DNA of 64,000 nt from Liolophura sinensis (GCF_032854445.1 NC_088295.1:72508028-72572027); one strand, 5' to 3'. Shown: positions 1-11,934, numbered from the stretch's first letter. Numbers and translations: made by a program. Notes: generated by a model not told the origin, from the sequence alone.

Positions 1-596
1 TCAGACATTGGCTGTGATTTCACCGTTGTCTGAATTATCCACGTGAGGACTAAGCTTGAGTGGCTTAATTACCATTTCTCTGCATATGTACGCCCCCTTT
101 CCATTCTGCATAGCGTGGCGTGCATGCATATGTACATGTCATGTATGTGGGTATTGGTGAAAGTGGCTAAATGCCTGAGGTTGTAACCACGTAACCCATC
201 GGCAGACAAGTGAATGTTCTAATCAGGGCACAAGACAATGTGGCCATAGCATCGATTTGATTATCTGCTGAAATGACGCCTTCATCTCACCACTAACCGA
301 GAGTTCCCGCATCGTAATGTGAACGAGGCTAATCCCATTTGAGTTCACCCGGCACGCCACCTTGGCAGGCTCCATACGTTCTCAGTCAGGCACGTCTGGC
401 TTATCTTGTAGGTCTACTCCTATAATGCCATTATGAACTTATGTGATATTTTCTCCGCTTTTAGGTAAAGAGGAACATTGGACATGAAAGCAAGATGGTT
501 CGTGTTGAGTTTACGTGGATGCCTGTTCACATGGCTGTACATTATGTGACCGACTAAAACCACTCATCCGTGGTCAAAGCTTCACTCAGGGAGAAA
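1..596. other. Upstream flank of the STAND-ankyrin gene
   Basis: No convincing coding exon, RNA gene or repeat family was recognised here. It must contain the promoter and 5' untranslated region of the gene whose start codon is at 597, but no clear TATA box could be picked out. Confidence 0.4.
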
Positions 597-621
597 ATGG
601 GTCATTCTAATTCAAAACCAG
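597..621 (+). CDS. Exon 1 of the STAND-ankyrin gene (8 codons + 1 base)
   Basis: The sequence reads ATG then codons for Met-Gly-His-Ser-Asn-Ser-Lys-Pro and one further G, followed by the consensus donor CAG|GTAGGT at 619-627. The exon ends after the first base of a codon (phase 1), which matches exon 2 (1083-1181), whose first two bases complete a Gly codon. Met-Gly with Ser at the sixth residue and Lys after it resembles an N-myristoylation signal, although His next to Gly is disfavoured in the usual consensus. Very short first exons are hard to prove; support comes from the strong donor, the phase match and the plausible N-terminus. A transcript read would settle it. Confidence 0.6.
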
Positions 622-843
622 GTAGGTTAAAGGAACCAAGATGACCACAGTGTATATTCGTATCACATGGATTGATGACTTTAATAGACCATTTTGATCG
701 AAATGGATTATGCTTTACGATTCACAGACCTCCAGATATGTAAAGTTATTTTCAGCTATAGTCTCTAACTGTATAGCTGTAATGAAAGCTGTTGTTATAT
801 CCGAGGAGACATATTAAAACACACAAGCGTACCAAAGATATGC

Positions 844-845
<2 letters not shown>

Positions 846-902
<57 letters not shown>
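846..902. repeat. (TA)n microsatellite
   Basis: About 57 bp of uninterrupted TA dinucleotides inside intron 1 of the STAND-ankyrin gene. Confidence 0.97.
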
Positions 903-905
<3 letters not shown>

Positions 906-1082
906 TGCGCCAGTCTTAACATTCGTATTTTGCATATGCCAATGTGAACATCACTGGCTATAGTAAATAAACTTGTGTTGTGCGTGTAAAGTTGAAGACC
1001 TTTCCCCGAAACTGAATTCACAGAGGCGCTTGTTTTCTGATTTGGTACACTAGGATGAGATGATTTGTTATTGATGTTGAAG

Positions 1083-1181
1083 GTTCGTTACTCGACACGG
1101 TGTATGGGAGTTACGTCAGCAAGGACATTCTCAAGGCGGTTAACGAAAACGGCGTGGGTGAGGAGCAGGAGTATTTGAAGC
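1083..1181 (+). CDS. Exon 2 of the STAND-ankyrin gene (99 bp)
   Basis: The segment is open, GC-richer than its surroundings and codes SLLDTVYGSYVSKDILKAV and onwards through EEQEYLK. It is bounded by an AG acceptor (gttgaag|GTTCG) and a strong donor (AAGC|GTGAGT). It is phase 1 at both ends, 99 bp and therefore frame-neutral, and joins exon 1 (G + GT = Gly) and exon 3 (C + AT = His) without breaking the frame. It encodes a short linker between the N-terminus and the NTPase domain; no named domain was recognised in these 33 residues. In-frame open sequence upstream ends in a stop a few codons before the acceptor. Confidence 0.72.
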
Positions 1182-1199
1182 GTGAGTATGGGTCTGGGA

Positions 1200-1490
1200 T
1201 TGTTGAGTATAAATGTGTGAAGGACTGAGGGGTATAGATATGTCAAGAACTGTTGAATATAAATGTGTCAAGGACTGTTGAGTATAAATGTGTCAAGGAC
1301 TGAAGAGTATAGATCTGTCAAGGACTGCTTATTATAAATGTGTCAATGACTGTTGAGTATGTTGAGTATAAATGTGTCAATGACTGTTGAGTATGTTGAG
1401 TATAAATGTGTCAGGGACTGTTGAGTATAAATGTGTCAAGGACTGATGAGTATAAATGTGCCATGGACTAATGAGTAAATGTGTCAGGGA
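1200..1490. repeat. Minisatellite, about 25-bp unit (GAGTATAAATGTGTCAAGGA)
   Basis: Head-to-tail copies of a unit around GAGTATAAATGTGTCAAGGACTG fill the start of intron 2. Two copies carry a short duplicated GTTGAGTAT insert near 1350 and 1390. The array is continuous with the one at 2085 apart from the inserted fold-back element. Confidence 0.9.
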
Positions 1491-1494
1491 TTAA

Positions 1495-2080
1495 AGGTGG
1501 AGAAAACATAAATATGACATGAAGTTCAGATGAAAGAGTGTGAAAAGTTATTCCTAAATGTGGTCTTAAGTATTTTTTCCGATTTTTCCCTAAGGAGAAA
1601 AAGACACTTGAAAATAAATTTTGTATGGTGAGTATTAGGGACCTCCTTTTGGTATTTATAGTCTTTGTTTAATAATGTCATAAATGAGGATGTAACACAG
1701 GTTTAATAAATATTTTTGCACTAGAATTTGTTCTTTTCAGCTAACAAATGTATTAAACCTCAAATTGGATCATATTTATATGTTTAATATGTTCATAAAT
1801 ATTATCATGATTTAGGTTAAATGCAAAAGTTTCGATATAAACAACAAATTTACTTTCAAATAAATTTATTAGACAAGCATCACATCCTTATTTAGAGCAT
1901 TATTATGCAACAATGATAAATACCAAAAGTTGGTCCCAAATACCCACCATAAAAAATATTTTCAAATACGCTTTTCTCTTGAAAAAAAAAGTAAAAAAAA
2001 AGTATTAAACATCATATTTGCAAATAAGTTTTGACACTCTTTGATCTGATTTTGCCATCATTTTTATGTTTTCTTCTCCT
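1495..2080. mobile_element. Fold-back (palindromic) MITE, 586 bp, TTAA target duplication
   Basis: The left end (AGGTGGAGAAAACATAAATA) and the reverse complement of the right end (AGGAGAAGAAAACATAAAAA) match, and the similarity continues through most of each arm, for example around TTTTGGTATTTAT and TGATGT/GATGTAA motifs, so the element folds on itself for roughly 280 bp per arm. It is flanked by TTAA at 1491-1494 and 2081-2084. The same satellite junction without the insert, GTCAGGGATTAATGAGTAA, is present at 2142-2160, giving a paralogous empty site. TTAA duplication is typical of piggyBac-type (and Kolobok-type) non-autonomous elements; the superfamily is inference, as the tip does not start with the usual CCY. 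No coding capacity. Confidence 0.88.
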
Positions 2081-2084
2081 TTAA

Positions 2085-2885
2085 TGAGTAAATGTGCCAT
2101 GGACTAATGAGTAAATGTGCCATGGTCTAATGAGTAAATGTGTCAGGGATTAATGAGTAAATGTGCCATGGACTAATGAGTAAATGTGCCATATACTAAT
2201 GAGTAAATGTGTCAGGGATTAATGAGTAAATGTGCCATGGATTAATGAGTAAATGTGCCATGGACTAATGAGTAAATGTGTCAGGGATTAATGAGTAAAT
2301 GTGTCATGGACTAATGAGTAAATGTGCCATGGACTAATAAGTAATTGTGCCATGGACTAATGAGTAAATGTGTCATGGACTAATAAGTAAATGTGCCATG
2401 GAATAATGAGTAAATGTGTCAGGGATTAATGAGTAGAAATGTGTCTGGCGGTTAAATTCCTCAGAAATTGGTGAGTAAATGTGGTAGGGAGTAGTGCTAG
2501 AGATTGGTGAGTAAATGAACCAGAGGCTGTAGCTAGTGTGTCAGAGACTAATGACTAAATATGTCAGAGACTAGTGAGGAAATGTTCCAGAGACTATTGA
2601 GGAAAGGTGCCAGACTAGTGAGGAAACGTGCCAGAGAGTAGTGAGGAAATGCACCAGACTAGTGAAGAAATATGCCAGAGAGTGGTGAGGAAATGTGCCC
2701 GACTAGTAAGGAAATGTGCCAGAGAGTAGTGAGGAAATGTGCCAGAGACTAGTGAGGAAATGTGCCAGAGACTAGTGAGGAAATGTGCTAGAGACTAGTT
2801 AGGAAATTTGCCAGAAACTAATGACGAAATGTGTCAGAGACTAGTGAGGTAATGTGCCAGAGATTAGAGGGCAAATGTGTTGGGG
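2085..2885. repeat. Minisatellite, 22-25-bp unit (GAGTAAATGTGCCATGGACTAAT), drifting to a GACTAGTGAGGAAATGTGCC variant
   Basis: From 2085 to about 2440 the unit is close to TAATGAGTAAATGTGCCATGGAC; from about 2460 to 2885 it drifts into GAGACTAGTGAGGAAATGTGCCA. Together with the 1200-1490 block this forms most of intron 2 of the STAND-ankyrin gene. Variant units carrying TCAGGGATT rather than CATGGACTA recur at regular intervals, suggesting a higher-order structure. Confidence 0.92.
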
Positions 2886-3236
2886 ATTGTTTTTGTTTTC
2901 ATCCGAAAAATGTTTGGGTCGAATCTCAAATATTTCCTTAAAGATTAATTCCAATGTGAGTGTGTCAAGGAATATTCTTTAACGATGCCTGTGGTGTTAA
3001 TAATATTAAACTATGAAGGACGAAACGTTTAGGTCCTAATTATGTATAAAGAGAGAGAGTTTTTGACATTTATTTATAGCGTATCAATACTGCTACACTC
3101 AAATTCTCATGGTGATTTGCTAAGAAAATATATTATGTAGCAGTATGTATGTTGATTAAAAAACTATGGTTCTTATTCTTTACAAATGCTCTCTATATTA
3201 GATTTTCTGTTCATATCCATTATACTTCTCACAAAG

Positions 3237-3465
3237 GCCATGTTGTTACAATGAGAGATGGAGCAATATTGCTTTGTTGAAATACGTAACATTTCTGTTT
3301 TTGTTTCCGTATACGAAGACCAGATAGTGGCCCTGTTGTAACAGTGGGAGAAGGAGCTTTATTATTGAGTTTAAACACTTAACAGATCTCTTTCTGTTGA
3401 CATAGGGAGGAATTAGCTATATTATTGCATTGAAATACGTAACAGTTTTGTTTCTGTTTGATTAG
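3237..3465 (+). pseudogene. Two decayed duplicates of the exon-3 edge of the STAND-ankyrin gene
   Basis: The first coding bases of exon 3, GCCCTGTTGTTACAATGGGA at 3477, recur as GCCATGTTGTTACAATGAGA at 3237 and GCCCTGTTGTAACAGTGGGA at 3330, each followed by similar AT-rich text containing a GAAATACGTAACA-like motif. In copy 2 the frame corresponding to ALLLQWEKE has a TAA stop. They are best read as local tandem duplications of the intron-exon border that are no longer usable. Confidence 0.65.
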
Positions 3466-6113
3466 ATCGGACAGAGGCCCTGTTGTTACAATGGGAGAAA
3501 GAACAGGAAGTGTTTGTGGAGACGCTGCCGTACAGAAAGGCGCTCAAACAGCTGGAAGAGGTGGGAGTAGTGTTCGTGGTGGGAGAACCCGGGGACGGGA
3601 AATCAGTCATAGGCCAGAAGCTTTTGCAGCATTACCAGGGCCAAGGTTATGAGCCATACTGCGTCACTTCGGTGGACGAGTTTTTCCAATGCTGGACTTT
3701 ACAGCCGAGCAAACCACTGGTCATTCTTGTGGACGACGTGTTCGGCAAATTGAACTTCACACCTTCGGATGCGGCGCATTGGTGCCAGATCCGCCAAATC
3801 TGCACCGTCACTGCTGGCAAGAGCAAATTGATATTTACCAGCCGACGACATTTGTACGCCGAGTTCTGCGAGAAGTTCGTGACTCAGCGGGAATCAGTCA
3901 GTGCTCTTGTGCTCAACCTGTCCGACACGAGCAGCCGTCTCACCACGGAAGACAAGTACGAGATGCTCCAGGGATTCTGTGATGCCAATAATGTGAACAT
4001 TATTGTTAGGGAATTGAAGTCCATCGCGTCAAACCCGGCGAACACCACCTCATATCCATTTGCATGCAAGTTTTTCACGTCCGTTGGTGATTTCAGGAAA
4101 CGAGGCGGGGAGTTCTTTACAAAACCCGTAGAAATTTTACAAGAATATATCGAAACCCTTCGCCAAACCAATAAGACTTCCTATTTTTGCTTGGTCGTGT
4201 TGATGTTGTCCGGCGGTCAGCTACAAGTGTCGTCTCTGGACGCCTCTCAGACAGAAGAGCAGCAAGCCCGCATCACGGCCATCGCCGCCGCCTGCGGCTT
4301 ACAACAAGGCAGTTGTCCAGGAGAGCTCAAGAAATGTCTGCTCGGTATGAAAGGCGTGCTTTTGTACCAAGACGACACCACGCATATTGTGGAATTTTCT
4401 CATGAAATCGTGGAAGAAGCCGTGGTTGTGAATTTTGGGAGTCATAACCCACAGGAACTATTGACACTCTGCTCAGCGGCGTTTATTCAGCAGCATGTAA
4501 ACGCTGCAGTGAGTAAAACCGGATTTGTTATTCAGATACAACCAGCCATGTATAAGATTCTTGCCAAACGCTTTCTCTTAGACATTTTAGAAGACAATGC
4601 TGAGTGGGTGTTTAAGAATCCAGTTGTTTGTGATGTCAGCTTTCAGAAAATCTGGTGCAAAGTATTCAGCGAAAACCTTCCGCTGATGCACAAAATACTT
4701 GAGAAAGAGAAACACTGTTGGTCACAAGTCAAAGATGGTAAATTGAAAGTGGACTGGAACGGTCCTCAGGTTTTGATGAAAGACAAAATGACCGGGAAAT
4801 CTGTTACGTCTGTATTTTGTTGGGCTGTTTACTCTGGTGCTCAAGTTATTCTTGATTTCTTAATGGACAGAGTGGAGCAGTTTCTTCCCGTTGAGACTCT
4901 CAAAGGCACTTCTCTTCACGGTTCTATCATACCTGCTACAAAAGGAAGGCAGACTCTCAAAGAGGCCACACCCAAGAAGGTTCTCAAGTCGCTTGTTTTA
5001 CAAGCAGAAATCCAGAACTGTACGCGACCGTCTTTCATTCATATTGCAGCCGGAAGTGGAGATCTGGACATGTTGTCCATTCTACTGCAGCATCAGGTGG
5101 CAATTACGACCAAAGATTCGTTTGGGTTGACCCCGACACTGTGCGCAGCCATGCATGGTCACACGGAGGCGGTGAAGCTGCTCCTGAAGAGTAGTGATGC
5201 GGCTCTAGTGGCTAGAGATTCATTTGGTCGTGGATTATTGTACCTGGCTTCACTTCATGGTATGCTAGAGATTGCAGAGATCATCATATTCAAAGGGGCG
5301 GTAACGTCAAAGGAGTCACGTGATAGCTACGGGATTACACCCCTCCACTTATCGGCGTCCAGGGGGGACAACGAGTTGACAGTGCTTTTGATTAAACAAG
5401 GGTTTGACATTAAAGCCAAAGACTTCCAAGGCTGTACTCCACTGCACCATTCTAGCGGCGGAGGCTTTGAGAAAACCGTCAAAATTATCCTGGAAGCTGA
5501 TGCGGATGTTGATGCCTTGGACAAAAGTGATCGGTCGGCTCTTCACCATGCGTCTCGCGCTGGTGCGGAGAACGTTGTGTCTCTGCTAATAGAAAGGGGC
5601 GGATCTGTATCGACGCGAGATAAGGACGGCAACACAGCCTTACATCTCGCTGCCCAGTTTGGACACTGTGCCTGTGTGACAGTGCTCACGGAAAAAAGAG
5701 CCGATACTGACGGAAAAAACGCCAGTGGGTGGTCGCCATTACATCTGGCGGCACAGGAAGGACGGAACGATTGTATTCGGATGCTTGTGAAGGCGGGAGT
5801 GGGTGTGGGTCAGGTAGGGGGAGAAGGTGAGACTGCCCTGCACTGTGCGGCTTCCTATGGTCACGTTAACACGGTGTTGCTTCTGTTGGAACTCGGTGCT
5901 TCTCTGTCCGCTAGAGATGACAGGGGCTGGACGCCACTTCATTCGGCAACGTGGATAGAACAAGAACAAATCGTCGCCCTCCTTCTGGACAAAGGTGCAA
6001 ACCCCGCGGACAAAACCATCACCGGTCGTACTGCACTCGATTTTGCCGAATTGTGGCACTCGAAAGACATGGTTCAGTTAATGATGGACAAGCTTGCTGA
6101 CGAATGGTGCTGA
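3466..6113 (+). CDS. Exon 3 of a STAND (nSTAND3-like) NTPase with C-terminal ankyrin repeats
   Basis: This 2.65-kb exon carries nearly the whole protein. The acceptor is a strong T-rich tract ending GATTAG|ATCGG, and with exons 1 and 2 the product is 923 residues. In spliced numbering: an entry motif WEKEQEVFVET at about 51-61; Walker A GEPGDGKS at 81-88; Walker B LVILVDD at 126-132; a sensor-like KLIFTSRR at 161-168; a helical middle region with no recognised domain to about 560; then about 11 ankyrin repeats (562-923), many with the TPLHLAA / TALHLAA signature. The P-loop layout matches the novel-STAND NTPase group (nSTAND3-like) found in large lophotrochozoan families; STAND proteins act as nucleotide-operated switches that oligomerise on sensing a ligand, and ankyrin repeats would be the sensor or partner-binding arm. 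An innate-immune role is inference. No DZIP3-type HEPN, death, CARD or TIR domain is seen. The frame is intact to the TGA at 6111-6113. Starting translation at the in-frame TTG (3483) is not needed once the upstream exons are included. Confidence 0.9.
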
Positions 6114-6133
6114 AGCATTTTCAGTTCTTTGCG

Positions 6134-6139
6134 AATAAA
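6134..6139 (+). promoter_or_regulatory. Candidate polyadenylation signal AATAAA
   Basis: AATAAA lies 21 bp after the stop codon of the STAND-ankyrin gene, unusually close; a second AATAAA is at about 7392. Either could define the 3' end. Confidence 0.4.
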
Positions 6140-9100
6140 AGACCCCATTTAGCTGACATGTACTGATTTAAACAAAAAAAAATTCCAAGGTGAATCTGGA
6201 GAAAAATGCTTTCCAAACTTGTCCCAAAATGTGCTTCAATTGGTAGCTCGACTATTGGACGTGAACATCTACATGTGTTATTTGGTGCGCATTGATCCAT
6301 TCCACAGTTTTATCAATTCCGAATGAATAGGTTTAGCGAAATGTACTTCCGTGCTAGTTTGTACACCCAGAAAACCGCCATAACTAAACAGGCTCAATTT
6401 ACCCATATACAGTGGAGAATGTCATTCAAAAACGACAAGACTATAGTTCCTAATGTAGGCAAAAGTCACCATATCTTCATTCAAGAACAGATCTGTAATT
6501 TATTCTTCTAATGTTAAATTATTCAAACCGACTGGAGATGCCAAACCGCAATAATGGCAAGCATGCACAAAACTTTCTTGTTTACATATTGTTTAATGTT
6601 GTAGCTTTCATTCTCTTTGGTGTAGTTTGTACTCAATGGCTATCCTTGTAAAGAAATACGTCTTTTGCTGTCAACAGTCCCGTGTTAATTGCCCTAATTT
6701 TGAATAGGCACAATGCACTAGAAGAAAAGTGATGAAGTGCTAAATCTGGTACTTGGCTTCAAATCCCCCTCACTGAAGACTATAACCATTTGTACGAAAT
6801 ATTGAGAAAAAAAACAAACAAATCATTTCGGACTGAAATGATGACTGCTCTCAGTAATGAGTAATTCGAATTCCTGAGGACCAGTAGTTTCCCGGCGATG
6901 TACGCCTGTAGAGTAAGGTGTAGTACCGTGCCTGTTGTATACAACATGGCACTGGATAGGCTGTGTTGTCGTTAGTATCTAGAGCCCATGAAGTTTTATC
7001 CCGTATATATAGCTAGCTTGGTAGTATTACGCTCTTGTCTGTTTCTTGTACGTCCTCTTGTCTGTCCTGACATCTGCACGCAGACCACCAATCTGCATGA
7101 TATCAATTCCCTCAATACACAATTAGTGGCCTGAACAATCACTATCTGTCTCTAACAGTTTCCTCAAACACAGCTTGCGCCAAAAGCAAAATTGTTTCAG
7201 ACCCCAGTGACTAGTCCATTACCAGATGGTAAAGCCTGAGACCACTTGGAACGCGTTAGGGTGTTTCTCATTGCCTAAACTCTTTTGGAGTGGTTGCAGA
7301 TCATTTTGCTTGACATGAGGCACTCACCCTACCTTCAAACAGAACACATGAGTGGCTGAAAATGTTCTTTACAGAATATTTCTGATAATACTGTAATAAA
7401 ATTAAAAGCATTTTACTTTTTTATTAACGATGTTTTGTATTCCAATAAGTGTGAATAATATAACAGACGCATTACGCTTCAGTCTAAAATACTAGAAAAC
7501 ATGGTATTTTGACTGACCGCAGTTAGTTGACGACCGACCATAAACCACCGAATAATTCCAGCGGACCTTATGAAAGAAGTTAGGAATCACCTATCATGGT
7601 GATCCAGATATTTTCATCACACCCAACTATGTATTCAGACGAAATCGAAAAACTCCTTCTTGCCTTTAACAAAACGGTTCAAATCTCTGTACTGTATTTG
7701 TCTGTACCTTTCATGTTTCCTGTACACTTCCCCGCGTGTCTGTGCCCATAAACCACTTACGTAATACCCATACACTGCAACGTGGCAGCGTGAAACGATT
7801 TGTTTTACTGAGCCTTGAAGCTCATTGTGCAGCCTGTCAGATTCTCTCATTGTTTATCGCTGTCTTTTTGAGTGTGTTCCTGATGACTTACTTAAAAGAA
7901 CAAGCGAAATTGTCTTCTTTTTTCTGTTGATACTGTTTTTAATATTTTACATTGCCTATGTTTGCTTAGATACGCTCACACAACAGTATAACTTAACTGA
8001 AAGCTAGATCACAAATTATTGCGTATCTTTGATGTTTGATTTGATTGTTGTTCCTTGGAAAAAAATACAATTACTTTCCTTGGAAAAAGTAAGATGATAA
8101 ATTAAAACTATGAAAAATACGGTATTTACGTCAAGGCTGCAGCAAAACTTCTCTCTGTCAATTCTACTAAATGGACAATCGCATTTCATTAGGTAATGCT
8201 GTCTGCATATTGCCAATCACGCAGGGAAATTTCCCGTGAACTTTGACTTAGGCTATAACTGCAACCGAATAATGGAACAATATCACACATTATTTTGATT
8301 TTAAGAACCCACAACAACATACATTCTGTGAAAATCGCCACAGATAAGAGCTAGGGACCACGTTACCTTTTGTGATTTCTAAGCCACGGTATTCAACCAT
8401 GGTTGATATGTATACACGCATGGTATTGTCACGCGGTTTAATGTGTTTCGCTGATTTCTGTGTCGTTGATTTGATTACTTTTTTACAGTGATTTTTATAT
8501 TTTACCCATTGTTTTGATATTTTATTTGTTGCCAATGTCAGGCCTAAATTGAATCGATTCTGTGATAATAATGTTGACACTGGTTATGTTGTGTCCTGGT
8601 TTGACAGTTGTTGACGTTGAACATGAAGTATGTATAAGGTTACATGTGATCAAAAAATAAATGTAAATGTTGGAGTAATCTGAAGTAGTGAAGCCTTTCA
8701 TGTTTTACATGGTGACATATTCCGTGTTTTTACAGAGTTGTTAAATACGCAGTTGAGTTGTTTGGCTCCGTGAAGCTGTCAATTTGTCAGCGCCCTCAAC
8801 ATTCGAAGAAACTATACATTTTTTGTTATATATAATTATATGATTTTTATGCTGAATGGAGAATGTGACATTTCAATCTTCGGATGATGAATGTTGATGG
8901 AATGATTTTATGTAGGTTTTAAACAATTTTCCATTCTTACCTGGAAAGAAGTCCCCCATGGCATCAGAAAGCCTTCTAATACAATTAAATTACATCATCC
9001 AAATGTGAGCTCATTTAACTCGTCAAAGAATCCAGATTACACTATTATGGCAATTTTTTAATTTGAATCTCATTTAAACGAAGATCGAATTGTTCGTCTT

Positions 9101-9704
9101 GAGAACGCTCCTTTGAATTTGAAAATTAACGAAGCCATTATCATCATGACAAAGGCAGTCCTTTTTGGACGAGGTGGAGTGTCGTAAATTGACAGAACTA
9201 AGCAAAACTGATTTTATCTTGTTTATTTTAGCACGGGATCTAATATCAATCCACTTCTAGTGGAACGTCATTACTTTACTTGTCAAATATATCATAAAGT
9301 TGGAACGGAGATATCCTTAGCCCTCAGCGAGCCGACTTTCAGTGAGTCCTATACACGTTCGAGACGAAGAAAACCTTGTTTGGCTGTCAAAGCGATCGCT
9401 CGATACAACGGCCATTCTTCTGTGCTGCAATGATGGGTTTTCTGCGAGTAAATTTATTACAGAGCGGCAGGATATGAAAATATACAGGGTCAGTAACCCT
9501 AACATTAAGCCCAATATATGAAGGTTACTGACCCCATATATTGTCGTATCTTGTCACTGAGTAACCATGTATTAAAATAATACTATCATCGCTTGGGAAG
9601 GATACCGTACGGTTCGTTCACGTCGTTGGTGCAGGAAGTAATTTTTCCACAACAGTATTTGTTACGTAATAAAAGAATTATGATATATATGTGTGTATAT
9701 ATGT
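6140..9704. other. Intergenic / 3' flank, nothing recognised
   Basis: AT-rich sequence with only short ORFs lacking domain, codon or splice support. No known repeat family was recognised apart from simple sequence such as TATATATGTGTGTATATATG near 9683. Confidence 0.5.
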
Positions 9705-9985
9705 TTGAGGTTTTACGTCGTATTTAACAATTTTTCAGTCATATGACGACGAAGGTCATTAGGTGTGTGCACATATACTGTGTCGTCTTGTGGCAGGGCG
9801 AGTCGATGCCGCCACTAAAGTATCATGTCGAAGACGTCATGCAGACATGTCACATTATACTGACACCGGGTCAACCAGTCATGTTTCTTCGCTTTAACCT
9901 CTCCTTACTGAGCGTCAAGCGAGTCAGCAACAAGTACCATGTTTTAAGTCTTGGGTATGACCCTAACTGGATTTGATCAAAGGTC
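9705..9985 (-). mobile_element. SINE-like dispersed repeat, family C, copy 1
   Basis: On the minus strand the copy ends with a tail GTCATATGACTGAAAAATTG followed by TTAAATACGACGT, the same tail as the tRNA-headed SINE at 52065-52412. The plus strand reads GTCGTCTTGTGGCAGGGCGA and then ATGCCGCCACTAAAGTATCA, text that recurs in the copy at 14115-14350. The ORF here is a by-product of the repeat. Confidence 0.7.
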
Positions 9986-11744
9986 GCCCGACATCCAGGC
10001 GGACGTTATATCCATTAAGTCAACGAAGCGGTCCTAATAACAGTACGTGCTGATCGTTTCTTTGATTTGAGCTTAACACCGTGGTTAGGAATTTTTGTCT
10101 TGGCAGCTGTCAGGTTTATAGATGGACTAAAACGGGAGTTCTCTTATAAAACCAAACACTTTCACCTGACAAACCTCCTGACTGAAAGCCGCACCCGAAA
10201 CAGCGAGAGCTAGATTCCAACACGCTTTGGTCAATTGCCTGTCAGTTGCAGCTTTAACCATCTAAACTACGATATTTGTTCCTTTTTTATCCATTTTCCA
10301 CACGCATGACGCAGGTGGTGTTATATCTTATCATTTCCTTTGACTCATCGTAACCCGACTGTATAACGTCATTGCGATAAATTAACGCTGGAATTGTGTG
10401 CCTTGGAGACGTCAATTTGGCCTCTGCCATGTCGGTCTGCCATTTGATTCATACAAAGTATATCCAATATAGTTATATATTTATTTTTAATGAAATATAG
10501 AAACATGAAAGATAGGCCTATACTGTTTATTCTGTTTGAATTAACAGAACATGAAAACAGTAAAATGTACACGTAGGTCGGGAAAATGTCCATATTGTAT
10601 GTCGCCACGATTTATTGTCATTATAGCGTTAATCCCGAATCGCCCATTCATTATATACCGCATGACAACCCCTGACAACGTTGGAAGCCTGATAGTTATC
10701 ATAGTATCAGAGTTGTTTCCCCTGCATTATAAGCACACAGATGAGAATTTGTTATGAAAAAGGGATTTGCGGTAATGAAGATTTGTTCAATTCACATCGA
10801 AAATTATCCATGATGTTTGAATCCATCTGAAACTTAGCATTAAGATTCTGTTCTACAATTCGGTTTCTTGAACAAAAACGGACTAGAATGAAAATCTGTT
10901 AATGTTAATATTAATCACAGGGGCTAACCAGCCTTAGTTGGTAGTAGCTGTTAATGTTATTTCTAGTGTAAGTACACTGTTTTGAAATTGGAAACTTCAT
11001 CATACAAACTTCTGCGAGCGATCACAATTTTTTTCTTGGGCCATCTACTTGTATTGGCATCATATGCTGGATTTAAAAAGCGACCTGACTGGCCAGGAAA
11101 TTGTGATCTGAGCTGAAACAATCAAGACCCCTTGTGTCAGCAGGTGTTCCGTAAAAGCGTTTAAAGCACATTATTACTATTCATATCTTCTCGTGCGATT
11201 AAGTCGTAAACGTTTATAGCCGTTTCTGACAGGACACGCAGTGTTTGTACAATAAACGTATTTGTTCAAATGAATGAATGGAAAATAGAAAATATATATT
11301 CGTACAATGTATATGGTGACGCTCTTTCAAATGATCCGATTTTATAGGATGTTTATGTTTGTTCAGTACACATACACAAGCAAACTTTCACAGAGCATGG
11401 TATAGTTCAGCTAGAGCTTAGTACAGATTGACTGACAGACAACACTTTTTTTCATTAATAAACTATTATGCACCAATAGGGAGTTTCAAGTTGGAACTCT
11501 TTTGTTGTCAAAGGTAAAAACAGTCCTACTGTGTCATGTGCCTTGTGAAAAATGTTAGCCAACCTGTACTGACATTAATTTATTAATCACCTGTTTCACC
11601 CAGTTCCAGAAGTATAGATGACACCTCTCTCCTTTATGAACATCTCAAGTTCACAAACGTTCATCTTCTCAATTTTTCTCCATCATTCGTCTAGTCGTTT
11701 TCTTCAGATATGTTTCAAAAGAGTCTTGACATTGCGAACAGTCT
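9986..11744. other. Intergenic; contains a worn SINE body at about 10080-10245
   Basis: On the minus strand 10080-10245 reads GTCAGGAGGTTTGTCAGGTG and CCATCTATAAACCTGACAGC, similar to the body of the tRNA-headed SINE at 23165-23398. Elsewhere in this interval I see no gene and no recognised repeat. Confidence 0.45.
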
Positions 11745-11925
11745 TCATTCTAGACCACTGACGTCTAATGAATTGTAATTAACAGCACTGCATTTTTTTC
11801 CAAATTCAGCTTAAGCCGTGGTGCTAGAGGGTGGGTAACTTTCTGCTGTTTGAACATTTACGTGAACAGTTAGAATAAAAATTCTACTGAGCTACCACAC
11901 TGTCGTCGCTGAATTTTTGCACCCT
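11745..11925 (+). repeat. Dispersed repeat D, copy 1 (partial)
   Basis: Contains the family landmarks GACGTCTAATGAATTG, CACTGCATTTTTTTCC, GCTTAAGCCGTGGTGCTAG, a GTGAACAGTTAGAATAAAA stretch and CACACTGTCGTCGCTG, in the same order as seven other copies in the window. No coding capacity; class unknown. Confidence 0.75.
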
Positions 11926-11934
11926 GTATATGGA

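Noticed and set aside
1200-2885. CRISPR-like regularly spaced repeats
   Set aside because: Units are contiguous with no unique spacers, in an intron of an animal gene: a minisatellite.
3458-3652. Alternative reading frame at the start of exon 3
   Set aside because: It lies in a shadow frame of the STAND domain; the P-loop frame is clearly the coding one.
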